Assembly (NCBI RefSeq): GCF_036327755.1
Contig: NZ_CP109596.1
Coordinates: 1,922,001-1,986,000 of the forward strand
DNA: 64,000 nucleotides
Origin: Nocardia sp. NBC_01503
GTDB taxonomy: Bacteria > Actinomycetota > Actinomycetes > Mycobacteriales > Mycobacteriaceae
Direction of reading: 5' to 3'
This document shows, one piece after another, positions 42,192 to 50,810 of the stretch. Below the pieces are notes generated by a model. The model saw only the letters and a list, made by a program, of their open reading frames with translations. It had not been told where the DNA came from and searched no databases. A program made the position numbers and the translations under genes. Positions within the stretch are counted from its first letter, which is position 1. Every line of letters starts with the position of its first letter.

Positions 42192-43613
42192 GTGAACAGG
42201 TTTCGGCACAGTTCGCATACGGTCGGGTCGCCCGGTCGTACCTTCCGGGGCGCGGAGTTGGTGCTCTGCGCCGGCGCGGTCGCCATCACCGCATTCGCCG
42301 CCCTGATCCTGTCGGCCTCCGCCGGAACCGGCGCGACCACACTGAGCACCCTCGGCATCTTCGCGGTGCTCACGCTGGTGGCGCATCTGGCGGTGCGGCG
42401 CTGGGCCCCGAGCGCGGATCCGGTGCTGCTGCCGTGCGTGGTGCTGTTGAACGGGCTGGGGCTGGTGCTCATCGACCGGCTCGATCATGAGAATCCGCTG
42501 GCCGGAATTGGCGCGCAGGCCAGCGATGCCGCGCACCAATTGATCTGGACCGGAATCGGAATCGGACTGTTCGCCCTGTTGCTGGCGCTGGTGCGCGATC
42601 ACACCGCGCCCGCCGAATACGGGTACACCTGCGGGCTCGCGGGCCTGGGCGCACTCCTGCTCCCGGCATTGTTGCCCGCACAGTACAGCGAGGTCAACGG
42701 CGGTAAGAGCTGGATTCTGCTGCACGGCTTCTCGATTCAGCCCGGTGAGTTCGCCAAGGTGCTGCTGCTGATCTTCGTGGCCTCGTTCCTGGTGGCGAAT
42801 CGGGAACTCTTCACCACGGCCGGACATCGCCTGCTGGGCATGACCTTTCCGCGCCTGCGCGATCTGGCACCGCTGCTGCTGGTGACCGCCATGTCGCTGC
42901 TGGTGCTCATGTACGAGAAGAATCTGGGCTTCTCGCTACTGGTGTTCGGGACCGTGCTGGCCATGCTCTATATCGCCACCGATCGGGTGTCCTGGCTGAT
43001 CATCGGCTTCGCCATGTTCGCGATCGGGGCCACCCTCGCGTATTCGGTGTTCCCGCACGTGCGGGTCCGGGTGGAGGTGTGGCAGGACCCGTTCGCCACG
43101 TATTACACGACCGGATACCAGATTTCGCAGGCGCTGTTCGGCATGGCCACCGGCGGGCTGCTGGGGACCGGAATCGGGGCGGGACGGCCCCAGGAAGTGC
43201 CGTTCGCCAAGACCGACTTCATCATCTCGACCATCGGCGAGGAGTTGGGGCTGGCCGGATTGACCGCGGTGCTCGCGCTTTTCCTGATCCTCACCGTGCG
43301 CGGATTCGTGGCCGCGCTCGCCACCCGCGACGCCTTCGGAAAGCTGCTCGGCGGCGGTCTGGCGTTCTCGATCGGCTGGCAGCTGTTCGTCGTGGTGGGC
43401 GGGGTGACCAAACTGATTCCGCTGACCGGTCTCACCACGCCGTTCATGTCCTACGGCGGATCGTCGCTGCTGGCCAACTATGTGATCGTGGCGCTGTTGA
43501 TTCGGATCTCGCACGATGCGCGGACGGCTCCACCACCGCCCGCACGACCGGCGGCACCGCTGGCCGAGGCGCGGACACAACATGTTTCGCGCCGGTGGCT
43601 CGGCAAGGGGTAG
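42192..43613 (+). CDS. SEDS-family peptidoglycan polymerase (RodA/FtsW-like)
   Basis: 473 residues from a GTG at 42192 (a TTG two codons upstream is also possible); no clear ribosome site. Ten membrane helices are visible. Signature residues: GGKSWILLHGFSIQPGEFAK (about 175-194), TTGYQISQALFGMATGGLLG, KTDFIISTIGEELGLAGL (about 335) and PFMSYGGSSLLANY (about 415). These are the conserved SEDS glycosyltransferase features. No PBP gene accompanies it, unlike the main rodA locus of actinobacteria, so it may be an extra copy or a sporadic relative. Confidence 0.85.
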   Translation: MNRFRHSSHTVGSPGRTFRGAELVLCAGAVAITAFAALILSASAGTGATTLSTLGIFAVLTLVAHLAVRRWAPSADPVLLPCVVLLNGLGLVLIDRLDHENPLAGIGAQASDAAHQLIWTGIGIGLFALLLALVRDHTAPAEYGYTCGLAGLGALLLPALLPAQYSEVNGGKSWILLHGFSIQPGEFAKVLLLIFVASFLVANRELFTTAGHRLLGMTFPRLRDLAPLLLVTAMSLLVLMYEKNLGFSLLVFGTVLAMLYIATDRVSWLIIGFAMFAIGATLAYSVFPHVRVRVEVWQDPFATYYTTGYQISQALFGMATGGLLGTGIGAGRPQEVPFAKTDFIISTIGEELGLAGLTAVLALFLILTVRGFVAALATRDAFGKLLGGGLAFSIGWQLFVVVGGVTKLIPLTGLTTPFMSYGGSSLLANYVIVALLIRISHDARTAPPPPARPAAPLAEARTQHVSRRWLGKG

Positions 43614-43617
43614 TGAA

Positions 43618-45000
43618 CTACTTGCCGGTGGGGTCGTCGTAGGACGAGGTGCCCTCGTCCAGCAGCGGCTCCTCGATCTTGTAATGCGCGGGCGCGAGCA
43701 GGCGCAGGACGTGATAGCCGGTGATCACCACCAGGGTGCCCAGGGCGATACCGCTGAGTGTGAAGGTGTCGGTGAATTTCATGCTCACATTGCCGATGCC
43801 GATAATGAGACCGGCGGCGGCGGGCACCAGATTGAGCGGATTGCGAAGGTCCACTCGGGCATTGGTCCAGATCTGCGCACCCAGCAGGCCGATCATGCCG
43901 TACAGGATGACCGTGATACCGCCGAGCACACCGCCCGGAATGGCCGCGACCACCGCACCGAATTTCGGGCAGAGGCCGAAGAGCAGCGCGAAACCGGCTG
44001 CGGCCCAATAGGCCGCGGTCGAGTAGACGCGGGTGGCGGCCATGACGCCGATATTCTCCGAATAGGTGGTGTTGGGCGGACCGCCGACCGCGGTCGAGAG
44101 CATGGAGGCCGCACCGTCGGCGGCGATGGCGGTGCCCAGTTCGCTGTCGAGGTTGTCGCCGGTCATCTCACCGACGGCCTTCACGTGTCCGGCGTTCTCC
44201 GCGACCAGGGCGATCACCACGGGCAGGGCGACCAGTACGGCCGACCATTCGAAGGAGGGCGCGTGCAGCTGCGGTAGGCCGATCCAATCGGCGTGTGCGA
44301 CACCGGAGAGATCCAGTCGCCAGTGGTCGGTGACCGCACCGCTGCCGTCCGCCGAATGGATCTTGCCGAAGACCCGATCCAGCAGCCAGGACAGGGCGTA
44401 GCCGAAGATCAGACCGAGGAAAATGGCTATGCGCGACCAGAATCCGCGCAGCGCCACCACCGCGAGCCCGGTGAACAGCATGACCAGCAGCGCGGTCCAC
44501 TGATCCTGCGGCCAATACGTGGACGCGGTCACCGGCGCGAGATTGAATCCGATGAGCATGACCACCGCACCGGTCACCACCGGCGGCATGGCCGCGTGAA
44601 TGATCCGCGCCCCGAACCGCCGCACCGCCAAGCCGATGAGGAACAGCACCGCACCGACCGCGAGGCAGGCCCCGGTGACCGTCGCGCTACTGCCGCCCTG
44701 CGCCCGAATGACCGCCGCCACGCCGACGAACGAGAGCGAACACCCGAGATAACTGGGCACCCGCCCCTTCGTGGCCAACAGGAAGATGGCGGTGGCGATA
44801 CCGGACATCATGATGGCCAGATTCGGATCCAGCCCCATCAGCACCGGTGCGACGAAACTGGCCCCGAACATGGCCACCACATGCTGCGCACCCAATCCGA
44901 GCGTGCGCGGCCAGGACAGCCGCTCATCCGGCCGCACCACCGCCCCGGGCGCGGGCGTGCGCCCATCCCCGTGTACCCGCCAGCGGACACCCAAATCCAT
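43618..45000 (-). CDS. NCS2-family uracil/xanthine permease
   Basis: 460 residues from the ATG at 45000; a longer in-frame start exists but carries no transporter sequence. NCS2/UraA fold: GLGAQHVVAMFGASFVAPVL (about 29-48), LGCSLSFVGVAAVI, AENAGHVKAVGEMTGDNLD (about 270) and the helix-10 substrate motif PPNTTYSENIGVMAATRV (about 310-327). A proton-coupled nucleobase importer; TTYSENIG fits the uracil rather than xanthine branch. The stop lies four bases from the convergent SEDS gene's stop. Confidence 0.87.
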   Translation of the reverse strand: MDLGVRWRVHGDGRTPAPGAVVRPDERLSWPRTLGLGAQHVVAMFGASFVAPVLMGLDPNLAIMMSGIATAIFLLATKGRVPSYLGCSLSFVGVAAVIRAQGGSSATVTGACLAVGAVLFLIGLAVRRFGARIIHAAMPPVVTGAVVMLIGFNLAPVTASTYWPQDQWTALLVMLFTGLAVVALRGFWSRIAIFLGLIFGYALSWLLDRVFGKIHSADGSGAVTDHWRLDLSGVAHADWIGLPQLHAPSFEWSAVLVALPVVIALVAENAGHVKAVGEMTGDNLDSELGTAIAADGAASMLSTAVGGPPNTTYSENIGVMAATRVYSTAAYWAAAGFALLFGLCPKFGAVVAAIPGGVLGGITVILYGMIGLLGAQIWTNARVDLRNPLNLVPAAAGLIIGIGNVSMKFTDTFTLSGIALGTLVVITGYHVLRLLAPAHYKIEEPLLDEGTSSYDDPTGK

Positions 45001-45144
45001 GAACAGCCCGCTTTCTACCGAGGCCGGAAACCAATTCGGGCAAATAGTAATCCGAGCAAATCCCCAGCTCCGCACTCCACACGCCCGGCCCGACCCAACC
45101 CACACCGCCTGACCCGTCCCAGCACACACCCGCCCGACTCACAC

Positions 45145-45193
45145 CACGCCGCAACCGGCCGGACTCGTATCACGCCGCAACCGGCCGGACTCG
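45145..45193. repeat. 26-base tandem repeat, two units
   Basis: CACGCCGCAACCGGCCGGAC plus TCG occurs at 45145-45167 and 45171-45193, in the gap between the NCS2 and YbaB-like genes. A GC-rich local duplication of unknown meaning. Confidence 0.6.
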
Positions 45194-45229
45194 CACCGCT
45201 CCGCCAGCCCGCTACGGCGATCGGGAGTG

Positions 45230-45670
45230 CTACGCCAGTCCATACCGCCGTCGCACGGCCACCGGAAGCGCATAGGGATTCTCCTCCGCGGCGACACTGG
45301 TTCCGTACGACGCGGCGGTCGGCGTGCTCGCTGGGAACCTGGCTGACACTTCCCACGCGGCAGCGGAGTCCGACGGCTCGGTCTCCAGCAGACGGCGTAA
45401 CCCCCGCACGACCGTGTCGTCCTCCAGCGACTCGCGGCGCAGGGCAACCGCCGAAGCTGTCGCACGCTCGAGAGCCTCGGCGTGGGCACTCGAAATCGCC
45501 TGGGCCAGTGCACTATCCGCGAGATGGAGCCGGGTGATCCGACCGTCCGCCGCTACCTCCACACGCACGCCTTCCCCCGAGGCGGTCCCGCGCACCCGCG
45601 CGACCGCGTCCTGCACACGCCGCGCCTTACGCGCGACCTCCTCGAACCGCCACTCCCCCGACCTGGACAT
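45230..45670 (-). CDS. YbaB/EbfC-family DNA-binding-like protein
   Basis: 146 residues from the ATG at 45670. Helix-strand-helix pattern of YbaB: VRVEVAADGRITRLHLAD (about 35-52) followed by a long helix HAEALERATASAVALRRESL (about 63-82). The last 50 residues are an unrelated tail ending VAVRRRYGLA. YbaB/EbfC proteins bind DNA as dimers; in mycobacteria many such paralogues sit beside ESX-type genes, and none are here. Identification is by pattern only. Confidence 0.65.
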   Translation of the reverse strand: MSRSGEWRFEEVARKARRVQDAVARVRGTASGEGVRVEVAADGRITRLHLADSALAQAISSAHAEALERATASAVALRRESLEDDTVVRGLRRLLETEPSDSAAAWEVSARFPASTPTAASYGTSVAAEENPYALPVAVRRRYGLA

Positions 45671-45741
45671 ATACCAACCGTAGGACGCGAAGGCGCGGTG
45701 CGCACCGCACCGGTCGACTTCGCACCCCGACACGCGGACGC

Positions 45742-47568
45742 TCAGGGCATGACGCGGATCTGCTGCATCATGTCGTGATCGGCATGGTCGAGGTTGTGGC
45801 AGTGCCAGACATAGCCGTGGATCTCGGGAGCACTCGAAAGTTGGTCCATGTCATGGGTTCCCGTGGGCGGAATCGCCTCGGCACCGGGCGGGATGGTCAG
45901 GGGAGTGTCCGGATCGAAGCCGAGGTCATCGACCGAGGGCCAGTGGACCAGGACCCGGGTGACGGTGTCGGTGGGGCATTCGACGGTGTCCTTCCAGCCG
46001 ACTTCCCAAGGGGGCGGGCCCTGTTGGGGGCCGATGGCATACGGATCGGCGGTGGGCGCCCAGCGGATGCCGAATTTCGGGGGCAGGTTCGCCCACCAGT
46101 AGGCGGCGGTGAGGATGGGTTGACGGCCGATGACACGCAGGCGGGCCAGGTGCAGGTGGATGGGGTGGTCGAAAGGGGTCGTATTCACGATGTCCCACTG
46201 TTCGACGGCGCCCGCCCGCGCCATATCCACATCGCTGCTCAGGAATGCCAAATTGTTGAGCGACATCATGGTTGGGAAGACCGCGGCCGAGCGCGAGTCG
46301 TCGTTCAGGCCGATGAGGGTCATGGTCCGCACAGATTCGGGCGGCCCGAGCGGGGGCAGCGGATCGGGTAGGCCCGGGCCACCGCGCAGGCGGGGCGGGA
46401 TTTCGGCGGGCGGGCCGTCACCGGCGACCGTGAAGCGCATGATGGGGCGCAGTTCCGGAACCATGAAAACCGTATTGCCCAGGTCATTTCGGGCGGTATT
46501 GATGAGGTCGATGGTGGTGCCGTCGGCGAATGAGCTGAAGTCGACCAGCAGGTCGACGCGTTCGCCCGGGCTGACTCGAATCGAGGGGGTGATTGCGGGC
46601 GCGTCGAGCAGTCCGAGGTCGGTTCCGATTGCCCAGCAGGGCATTCCATTGGAGAACTCGAAAATGTAAGGGCGCGAATTGGATCCGTTGAGCACCCGGA
46701 ACCGGTACAGCGTCCGCCGCACCTGGAGCCGCGGCCATGCCATGGCATTCACGCACGCCACATCTCCGACCTGTCCGGATTGGTTGTAACCCTGCGGAAT
46801 ATAGGTACCGACCATGGGTTGCAGACTGCCGTCGGCATTGAATGTCCGGTCCTGCACGATGAGCGGTATCTCGAACTCCCCGCTCGGCAATCCGATCGGG
46901 TTGCCGTCACGGCCGGTGTCGAATTCATCGCGCAGGTAATACATTCCGGCCAGCCCAGCCTGAATGTTCAACCGTGTGATGCCCATCGCATGGTCGTGAT
47001 ACCAGAGTGTCGCGGCCTCTTGCCGATTCGTATAGGCGAAGCTCGGTCCACCACCGTTGCGCCACCCGATGAGCGGATGACCGTCGTCATCGGGTGCGTT
47101 GGCCCCGCCGTGCAGATGCACGGTGAATCGCGGATCGGTCCGATCCAGTTCGGTCACCCCGTGCATGGTCAGATCCACATGGGGTGCGAGCACATGCGTA
47201 CCCAGTTGGTTGCGAAAGGCGATGCGCGCCACGCGATCCCGATGTGCCTCCAGATTAGGCCCGAGTACGTCCTGCCCGAATCCCCAACTGCGCGTCTCCG
47301 GTAGATCCCGGTGGTACCGGTGGATCCCGGAGACGGCAGCCAATTCTCCTGTAGCTACACGCGTTTCGGGTATCGGCAGCTCATCCACGTACGGCCGCAG
47401 GGCAGGTGAGTGATAGTTCAGCGGCGTGATCGGCGGTGGCGGCAGCGGCGGAATCGGAATGGGCGGTGGCGGCAGCGGCGCGGGATCGGCGTGCGCGACC
47501 CCCGCTATGCCGAGCCCCACCCCGAGAGCTCCCAGTAGGAACCCCCGTCTCGGCAGATGCTCGCCCAT
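45742..47568 (-). CDS. Secreted multicopper oxidase (laccase / CotA-like)
   Basis: 608 residues from the ATG at 47568. Twin-arginine-type signal LPRRGFLLGALGVGLGIAGV suggests folded export. A Pro-rich linker (PAPLPPPPIPIPPLPPPP) follows, then three cupredoxin domains. Copper ligands: HLHGGANAP (T2/T3), WYHDHAMG, HPIHLHLARL and HGYVWHCHNLDHADHDMM at the C-terminus with the T1 Cys-His pair. Family members oxidise phenols, bilirubin, Cu(I) or Mn(II); copper resistance or lignin-type phenol oxidation fits a soil actinomycete. Followed by the YbaB-like gene on the same strand. Confidence 0.9.
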   Translation of the reverse strand: MGEHLPRRGFLLGALGVGLGIAGVAHADPAPLPPPPIPIPPLPPPPITPLNYHSPALRPYVDELPIPETRVATGELAAVSGIHRYHRDLPETRSWGFGQDVLGPNLEAHRDRVARIAFRNQLGTHVLAPHVDLTMHGVTELDRTDPRFTVHLHGGANAPDDDGHPLIGWRNGGGPSFAYTNRQEAATLWYHDHAMGITRLNIQAGLAGMYYLRDEFDTGRDGNPIGLPSGEFEIPLIVQDRTFNADGSLQPMVGTYIPQGYNQSGQVGDVACVNAMAWPRLQVRRTLYRFRVLNGSNSRPYIFEFSNGMPCWAIGTDLGLLDAPAITPSIRVSPGERVDLLVDFSSFADGTTIDLINTARNDLGNTVFMVPELRPIMRFTVAGDGPPAEIPPRLRGGPGLPDPLPPLGPPESVRTMTLIGLNDDSRSAAVFPTMMSLNNLAFLSSDVDMARAGAVEQWDIVNTTPFDHPIHLHLARLRVIGRQPILTAAYWWANLPPKFGIRWAPTADPYAIGPQQGPPPWEVGWKDTVECPTDTVTRVLVHWPSVDDLGFDPDTPLTIPPGAEAIPPTGTHDMDQLSSAPEIHGYVWHCHNLDHADHDMMQQIRVMP

Positions 47569-47647
47569 ATCTCGTCGATTCGCCCATCCGGCCAAATCGC
47601 CGGTTTTGTCCCTTTCTTCGACTATCTCACTTCTCCGGAGACGCCGA

Positions 47648-47678
47648 AGGCCGCACACCGAAAAACGGTGCGCGGCCT
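47648..47678. terminator. Terminator of fadA6
   Basis: AGGCCGCACACCG-AAAAA-CGGTGCGCGGCCT, 13 base pairs with one G-T wobble. It lies 20 bases after the fadA6 stop, reading leftwards, and upstream of the multicopper oxidase start. Confidence 0.75.
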
Positions 47679-47697
47679 CGCGAACAAGCGGTCGAAC

Positions 47698-48882
47698 TCA
47701 GCCCAGGCGCTCGATAATGGTGACGTTGGCGGTGCCGCCACCCTCACAGATGGTGAGCATGCCGTAGCGGCCGTTCACCCGCTCCAGCTCATTGAGCAGC
47801 GAGGCGAACAGCTTGGCTCCGGTCGCGCCGAGCGGGTGGCCCAGCGCGATGGCGCCACCGTTGACATTGACCTTGTCCGGGTTCGCGCCGGTCTCCTTCA
47901 ACCAGGCCAGCACGACCGAGGCGAACGCCTCGTTGATCTCGATGACATCCATATCGTCGATGGTCAGCCCGGTCTTCTCGAGCGCCCACTTGGTCGCCGG
48001 AATCGGCGCGGTGAGCATGTAGATCGGGTCCGCGCCGCGAGCGCTCACGTGATGGATGCGGGCGCGCGGGGTGAGCCCGTACTCCTGCACCGCCCAATCC
48101 GAGGCCAGCAGCGTGGCCGAGGAGCCATCGGAGATCTGGCTGGCTAGCGCGGCGGTGATGCGGCTGCCCTCGGCGAGCGGCTGCAGTCCGGCCATCTTCT
48201 CCAGGCTGGTCTCACGCGGACCCTGATCGATCCAGAAGTCGCCGACCGGAACGATCTCCCGATCGAACTTGCCCTCGGCGATCGCCTTGCGCGCGCGATC
48301 GTGGCTGCGCAGCGCCCACTCCTCCATATCGCGGCGGGAAACGTCCCACTTCTCGGCGATCATATTGGCCGAATTGAACTGCGACACTTCACCGGTGCCG
48401 TAGCGGTGATCCCAGCCCTGCGCACCGACGAACGGGGCGTCGAACCCGTACTGCTGACCCGCGAGCATGGCGGCCGAGATCGGGATGGCGCTCATGTTCT
48501 GCAGTCCACCGGCCACGATGACCTCGGAGGTGCCGGACATGATGGCCTGCGCGCCGAAGGTGATGGCCTGCTGCGAGGAACCGCACTGCCGGTCCACGGT
48601 CACACCGGGCACCGACTCCGGGTAGCCGGCCGCCAGCCATGCGGTGCGGGCGATATTTCCGGACTGCGGGCCGATGGTGTCGCAGCAACCGAACACCACA
48701 TCGTCGACGACCACCGGGTCGATCTTGTTGCGGCCCATCAGCCCCTGCAGCGCGGCCGCACCCAGATCGGCCGGGTGCACGGCGGCGAGCGCACCGCCGC
48801 GCTTACCGACCGGGGTGCGCACGGCGTCGATCACATACGCCTCCCGCATCGGGGAGTACTGGCGGCGGGACGGTGCTGACAT
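47698..48882 (-). CDS. fadA6: Thiolase FadA6 of ring C/D degradation
   Basis: 394 residues from the ATG at 48882, which has AGGAG seven bases upstream. Thiolase motifs: nucleophile Cys100 in VDRQCGSSQQA, GHPLGATGAK and CEGGGTANV. Adjacent to and downstream of kstR2 with a 40-base gap, as in M. tuberculosis (Rv3556c next to Rv3557c). It cleaves 3-oxoacyl-CoA esters arising from the opened C/D rings into smaller CoA units. Confidence 0.88.
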   Translation of the reverse strand: MSAPSRRQYSPMREAYVIDAVRTPVGKRGGALAAVHPADLGAAALQGLMGRNKIDPVVVDDVVFGCCDTIGPQSGNIARTAWLAAGYPESVPGVTVDRQCGSSQQAITFGAQAIMSGTSEVIVAGGLQNMSAIPISAAMLAGQQYGFDAPFVGAQGWDHRYGTGEVSQFNSANMIAEKWDVSRRDMEEWALRSHDRARKAIAEGKFDREIVPVGDFWIDQGPRETSLEKMAGLQPLAEGSRITAALASQISDGSSATLLASDWAVQEYGLTPRARIHHVSARGADPIYMLTAPIPATKWALEKTGLTIDDMDVIEINEAFASVVLAWLKETGANPDKVNVNGGAIALGHPLGATGAKLFASLLNELERVNGRYGMLTICEGGGTANVTIIERLG

Positions 48883-48922
48883 GATCTGCTCCTACTGCTG
48901 ACTGCGGGCTGTGCTGTGTGGA

Positions 48923-49531
48923 CTATCTGGCGTCGGGGCTGGTGAGCCCGTCGAGCACGATGGTCAGGTACTGCTTGGCGAGGCTGTCGACGGTGATCCG
49001 GCCGCCCGGCTGATACCACCGCACCGACACCCAGACGGTGTCGCGCAGGAACCGGTACGCCAGTTCGATATCCATTTCGGGGCGGAAGCTGCCGTCCTGC
49101 ACACCATTGGTGAGCACCTGGTGCCAGAGTTCGCGGAATTCGCGGTTGTACTCGTCGATATAGCCGAATCGTGGTGTGCCGCTGAGGCGTTTGGCCTCGG
49201 CCTGGTAGATGGCGACGGCCGCGTGCCACTGATCGAAGGATTCGTAGGAGGCGATAACCAGCGCCTCGAGGGTGTCGCGGGCGCTCAGGCCGGAGCCGAC
49301 GATCTCGCGATAGCGGCTGAAGAGGTCGTCGAGGAAGCCCCGAAGTATTTCGTCCACCATCGCCTCTTTGGAATCGAAGTGGTGGTAGAGACTCCCGGAT
49401 AGAATGCCCGCGGCGTCGGCGATATCGCGAACCGTGGTGGCGCGCAGTCCTCGTTCGGCGAAGAGGTTGGCGGCCAGTCCGAGCAGCTCGCTACGGCGTG
49501 CTGACTTCGAGGGCTCCGAGGGTGGGGTCAC
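48923..49531 (-). CDS. kstR2: TetR-family regulator KstR2
   Basis: 202 residues from a GTG at 49531, close to the 200 of the M. tuberculosis protein; the longer in-frame start lies beyond the operator and is rejected. HTH: AERGLRATTVRDIADAAGIL then SGSLYHHFDSKEAMVDEIL. The C-terminal domain has the conserved YRFLRDTVWVSVRWYQPGG. KstR2 represses ring C/D genes and is released by HIP-CoA. Its own promoter carries a KstR2 box (autoregulation), and the target boxes at 34151 and 52875 flank it. Confidence 0.93.
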   Translation of the reverse strand: MTPPSEPSKSARRSELLGLAANLFAERGLRATTVRDIADAAGILSGSLYHHFDSKEAMVDEILRGFLDDLFSRYREIVGSGLSARDTLEALVIASYESFDQWHAAVAIYQAEAKRLSGTPRFGYIDEYNREFRELWHQVLTNGVQDGSFRPEMDIELAYRFLRDTVWVSVRWYQPGGRITVDSLAKQYLTIVLDGLTSPDAR

Positions 49532-49546
49532 GCACCCCAATATACA

Positions 49547-49560
49547 ACCAAGCATTTGCT
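49547..49560. promoter_or_regulatory. KstR2 operator, kstR2-fadA6
   Basis: ACCAAGCATTTGCT, part of a longer palindrome CCAAGCA-TT-TGCTTGG (49548-49563). It lies 16 bases upstream of the kstR2 GTG. Confidence 0.88.
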
Positions 49561-49619
49561 TGGTCGAGTGGGGTGGAAATAACAACTCTCGTCACTCGCG
49601 GCTCCACCTCTCTGCGCCG

Positions 49620-49834
49620 GGGCTCCGCCCCCGAACCCCCGACAACTCTCGGGCTTCGCCCCGAACGACGCTCGGCGTTTCGCCCCGAACCGCCTGGCAC
49701 TATCACCCCGAACCTCCCGGCGCTTCGCCCCGAACTTCCGGTGCTTCGCCCCGAACCTCCTGTCGCTATCGCACGGAGTACTCCCGGCACCTCACCCCGA
49801 ACCTCCTGTCGCTATCGCACGGAGTATCTGAGCG
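49620..49834. repeat. Degenerate ~23-base tandem repeat array
   Basis: About eight units of 21-24 bases ending in CGCCCCGAAC or a variant (TATCGCACGGAGT), with variable fronts such as CTCCCGGCGCTT and CTCCTGTCGC. Two units carrying CTGTCGCTATCGCACGGAGT are identical over 20 bases. The last unit runs over the 3' end of the unknown gene on the minus strand and encodes its last residues (YSVR and stop). Unit length and sequence vary, so it is not a CRISPR array. Confidence 0.75.
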
Positions 49835-50567
49835 GCGAGGAAACGGACAGGTCCGCCAATAATCGGTCGCAGATGACTATCGGGGAGATTCCGGCTCTCG
49901 CCATTCGGGCCACCAGGGCCAATCTTCGTTCCGGACTGTCCCATTCGACGGTGAGGGGTTCTCGGCCCGGTCCGGCGTCCACGGTCGCCATGACACGGGC
50001 GGGTTCACCGTCGTGCGCGGGTTCCTCGATGATCTTCAGGACCATGCCGCGCTGCCAGGCGCGATAGGTCTCCATATCCGCGCCCTCGACCAATTTGTCG
50101 GTGGCGGCGCACAATCCCTTCGCTATGCCGTCGGCGAAGGTGGTGCGGTCGTAGTGCACGCGACCGCAGGTGCGCACCACTTCCAGGAGATCGGCGCGCA
50201 CCTCGCGGAGCAACTCGGCCTGTCTTCGGCGGCGCTGTTCGGCCACCGAGGGTGGATGCCAGGATTCGCGAACCAGGCCGATCCGGCGGGCCCGATCGCG
50301 ATCGCGGATCAGATCGCGGCGTAGTGCGGCGCGCGGATCGCGCAGAACCTCGCCCTCGTCGACCGCGTGCTGTTCGAGTATCTGCGCCGCGCGCATGGCG
50401 GTGGCGCGTTCGGAATCGTGCTCCAGTAATTCCGCGCCCAGCGTGAGCGCGGCCATAACGACATTGTCGAGTCTTCGGCGCGCGAGCACGACCTCGCGGA
50501 CCAACTCGAGTTCCAACTCGGAACGGGGTTCTTCCGTGGCTGCTTGTTGTCGGCGATCCGGACCCAT
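49812..50567 (-). CDS. Unknown helical protein
   Basis: 251 residues from the ATG at 50567 (MGPDRRQQAATEEPRSELE); no family recognised. Rich in Arg, Glu, Ala and Leu with long predicted helices (ELVREVVLARRRLDNVVMAA at about 20-40; RRQAELLREVRADLLEVVRT at about 118-137), then a mixed region PARVMATVDAGPGREPLTVE (about 190) and a final VICDRLLADLSVSSPLRYSVR. No membrane segment or signal peptide. Its 3' end lies in the tandem-repeat array. It lies between kstR2 and the ipdF terminator on the minus strand; no steroid operator is near. Confidence 0.6.
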   Translation of the reverse strand: MGPDRRQQAATEEPRSELELELVREVVLARRRLDNVVMAALTLGAELLEHDSERATAMRAAQILEQHAVDEGEVLRDPRAALRRDLIRDRDRARRIGLVRESWHPPSVAEQRRRRQAELLREVRADLLEVVRTCGRVHYDRTTFADGIAKGLCAATDKLVEGADMETYRAWQRGMVLKIIEEPAHDGEPARVMATVDAGPGREPLTVEWDSPERRLALVARMARAGISPIVICDRLLADLSVSSPLRYSVR

Positions 50568-50679
50568 GGGTCGCGCCCTTCGACTATGCGGAACCGGCCT
50601 AAACCAGGATTGCACAATGACCACACCGGCGCGCCAGCCATTTTGCGCTGCCGATAAATCAGGCAGCGTTCAGGGCATG

Positions 50680-50720
50680 AAAAACGCACTGCCGCGCCCG
50701 AGTGCGAGCGCGGCAGTGCG
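50680..50720 (-). terminator. Intrinsic terminator of the fadE30-ipdF operon
   Basis: CGCACTGCCGCGC and GCGCGGCAGTGCG form a perfect 13-base-pair stem with a 10-base loop; reading leftwards it is followed by TTTTT. It lies 90 bases after the ipdF stop. Confidence 0.9.
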
Positions 50721-50810
50721 AAATACTGCGACCAGGTGACACGGCTTTTCACATCACCCGTATATCCGAATTCGGTTGTGTTGAACCGAAATCGGCGAAA
50801 TTGCGTCGAA

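Noticed and set aside
45145..45193. Mobile-element footprint
   Set aside because: Only a 26-base tandem pair with no target-site duplication or inverted ends; simple slippage is enough.
49620..49834. CRISPR array
   Set aside because: Units are only 21-24 bases, vary in length and sequence, and have no constant-repeat/unique-spacer alternation; no cas gene is present.
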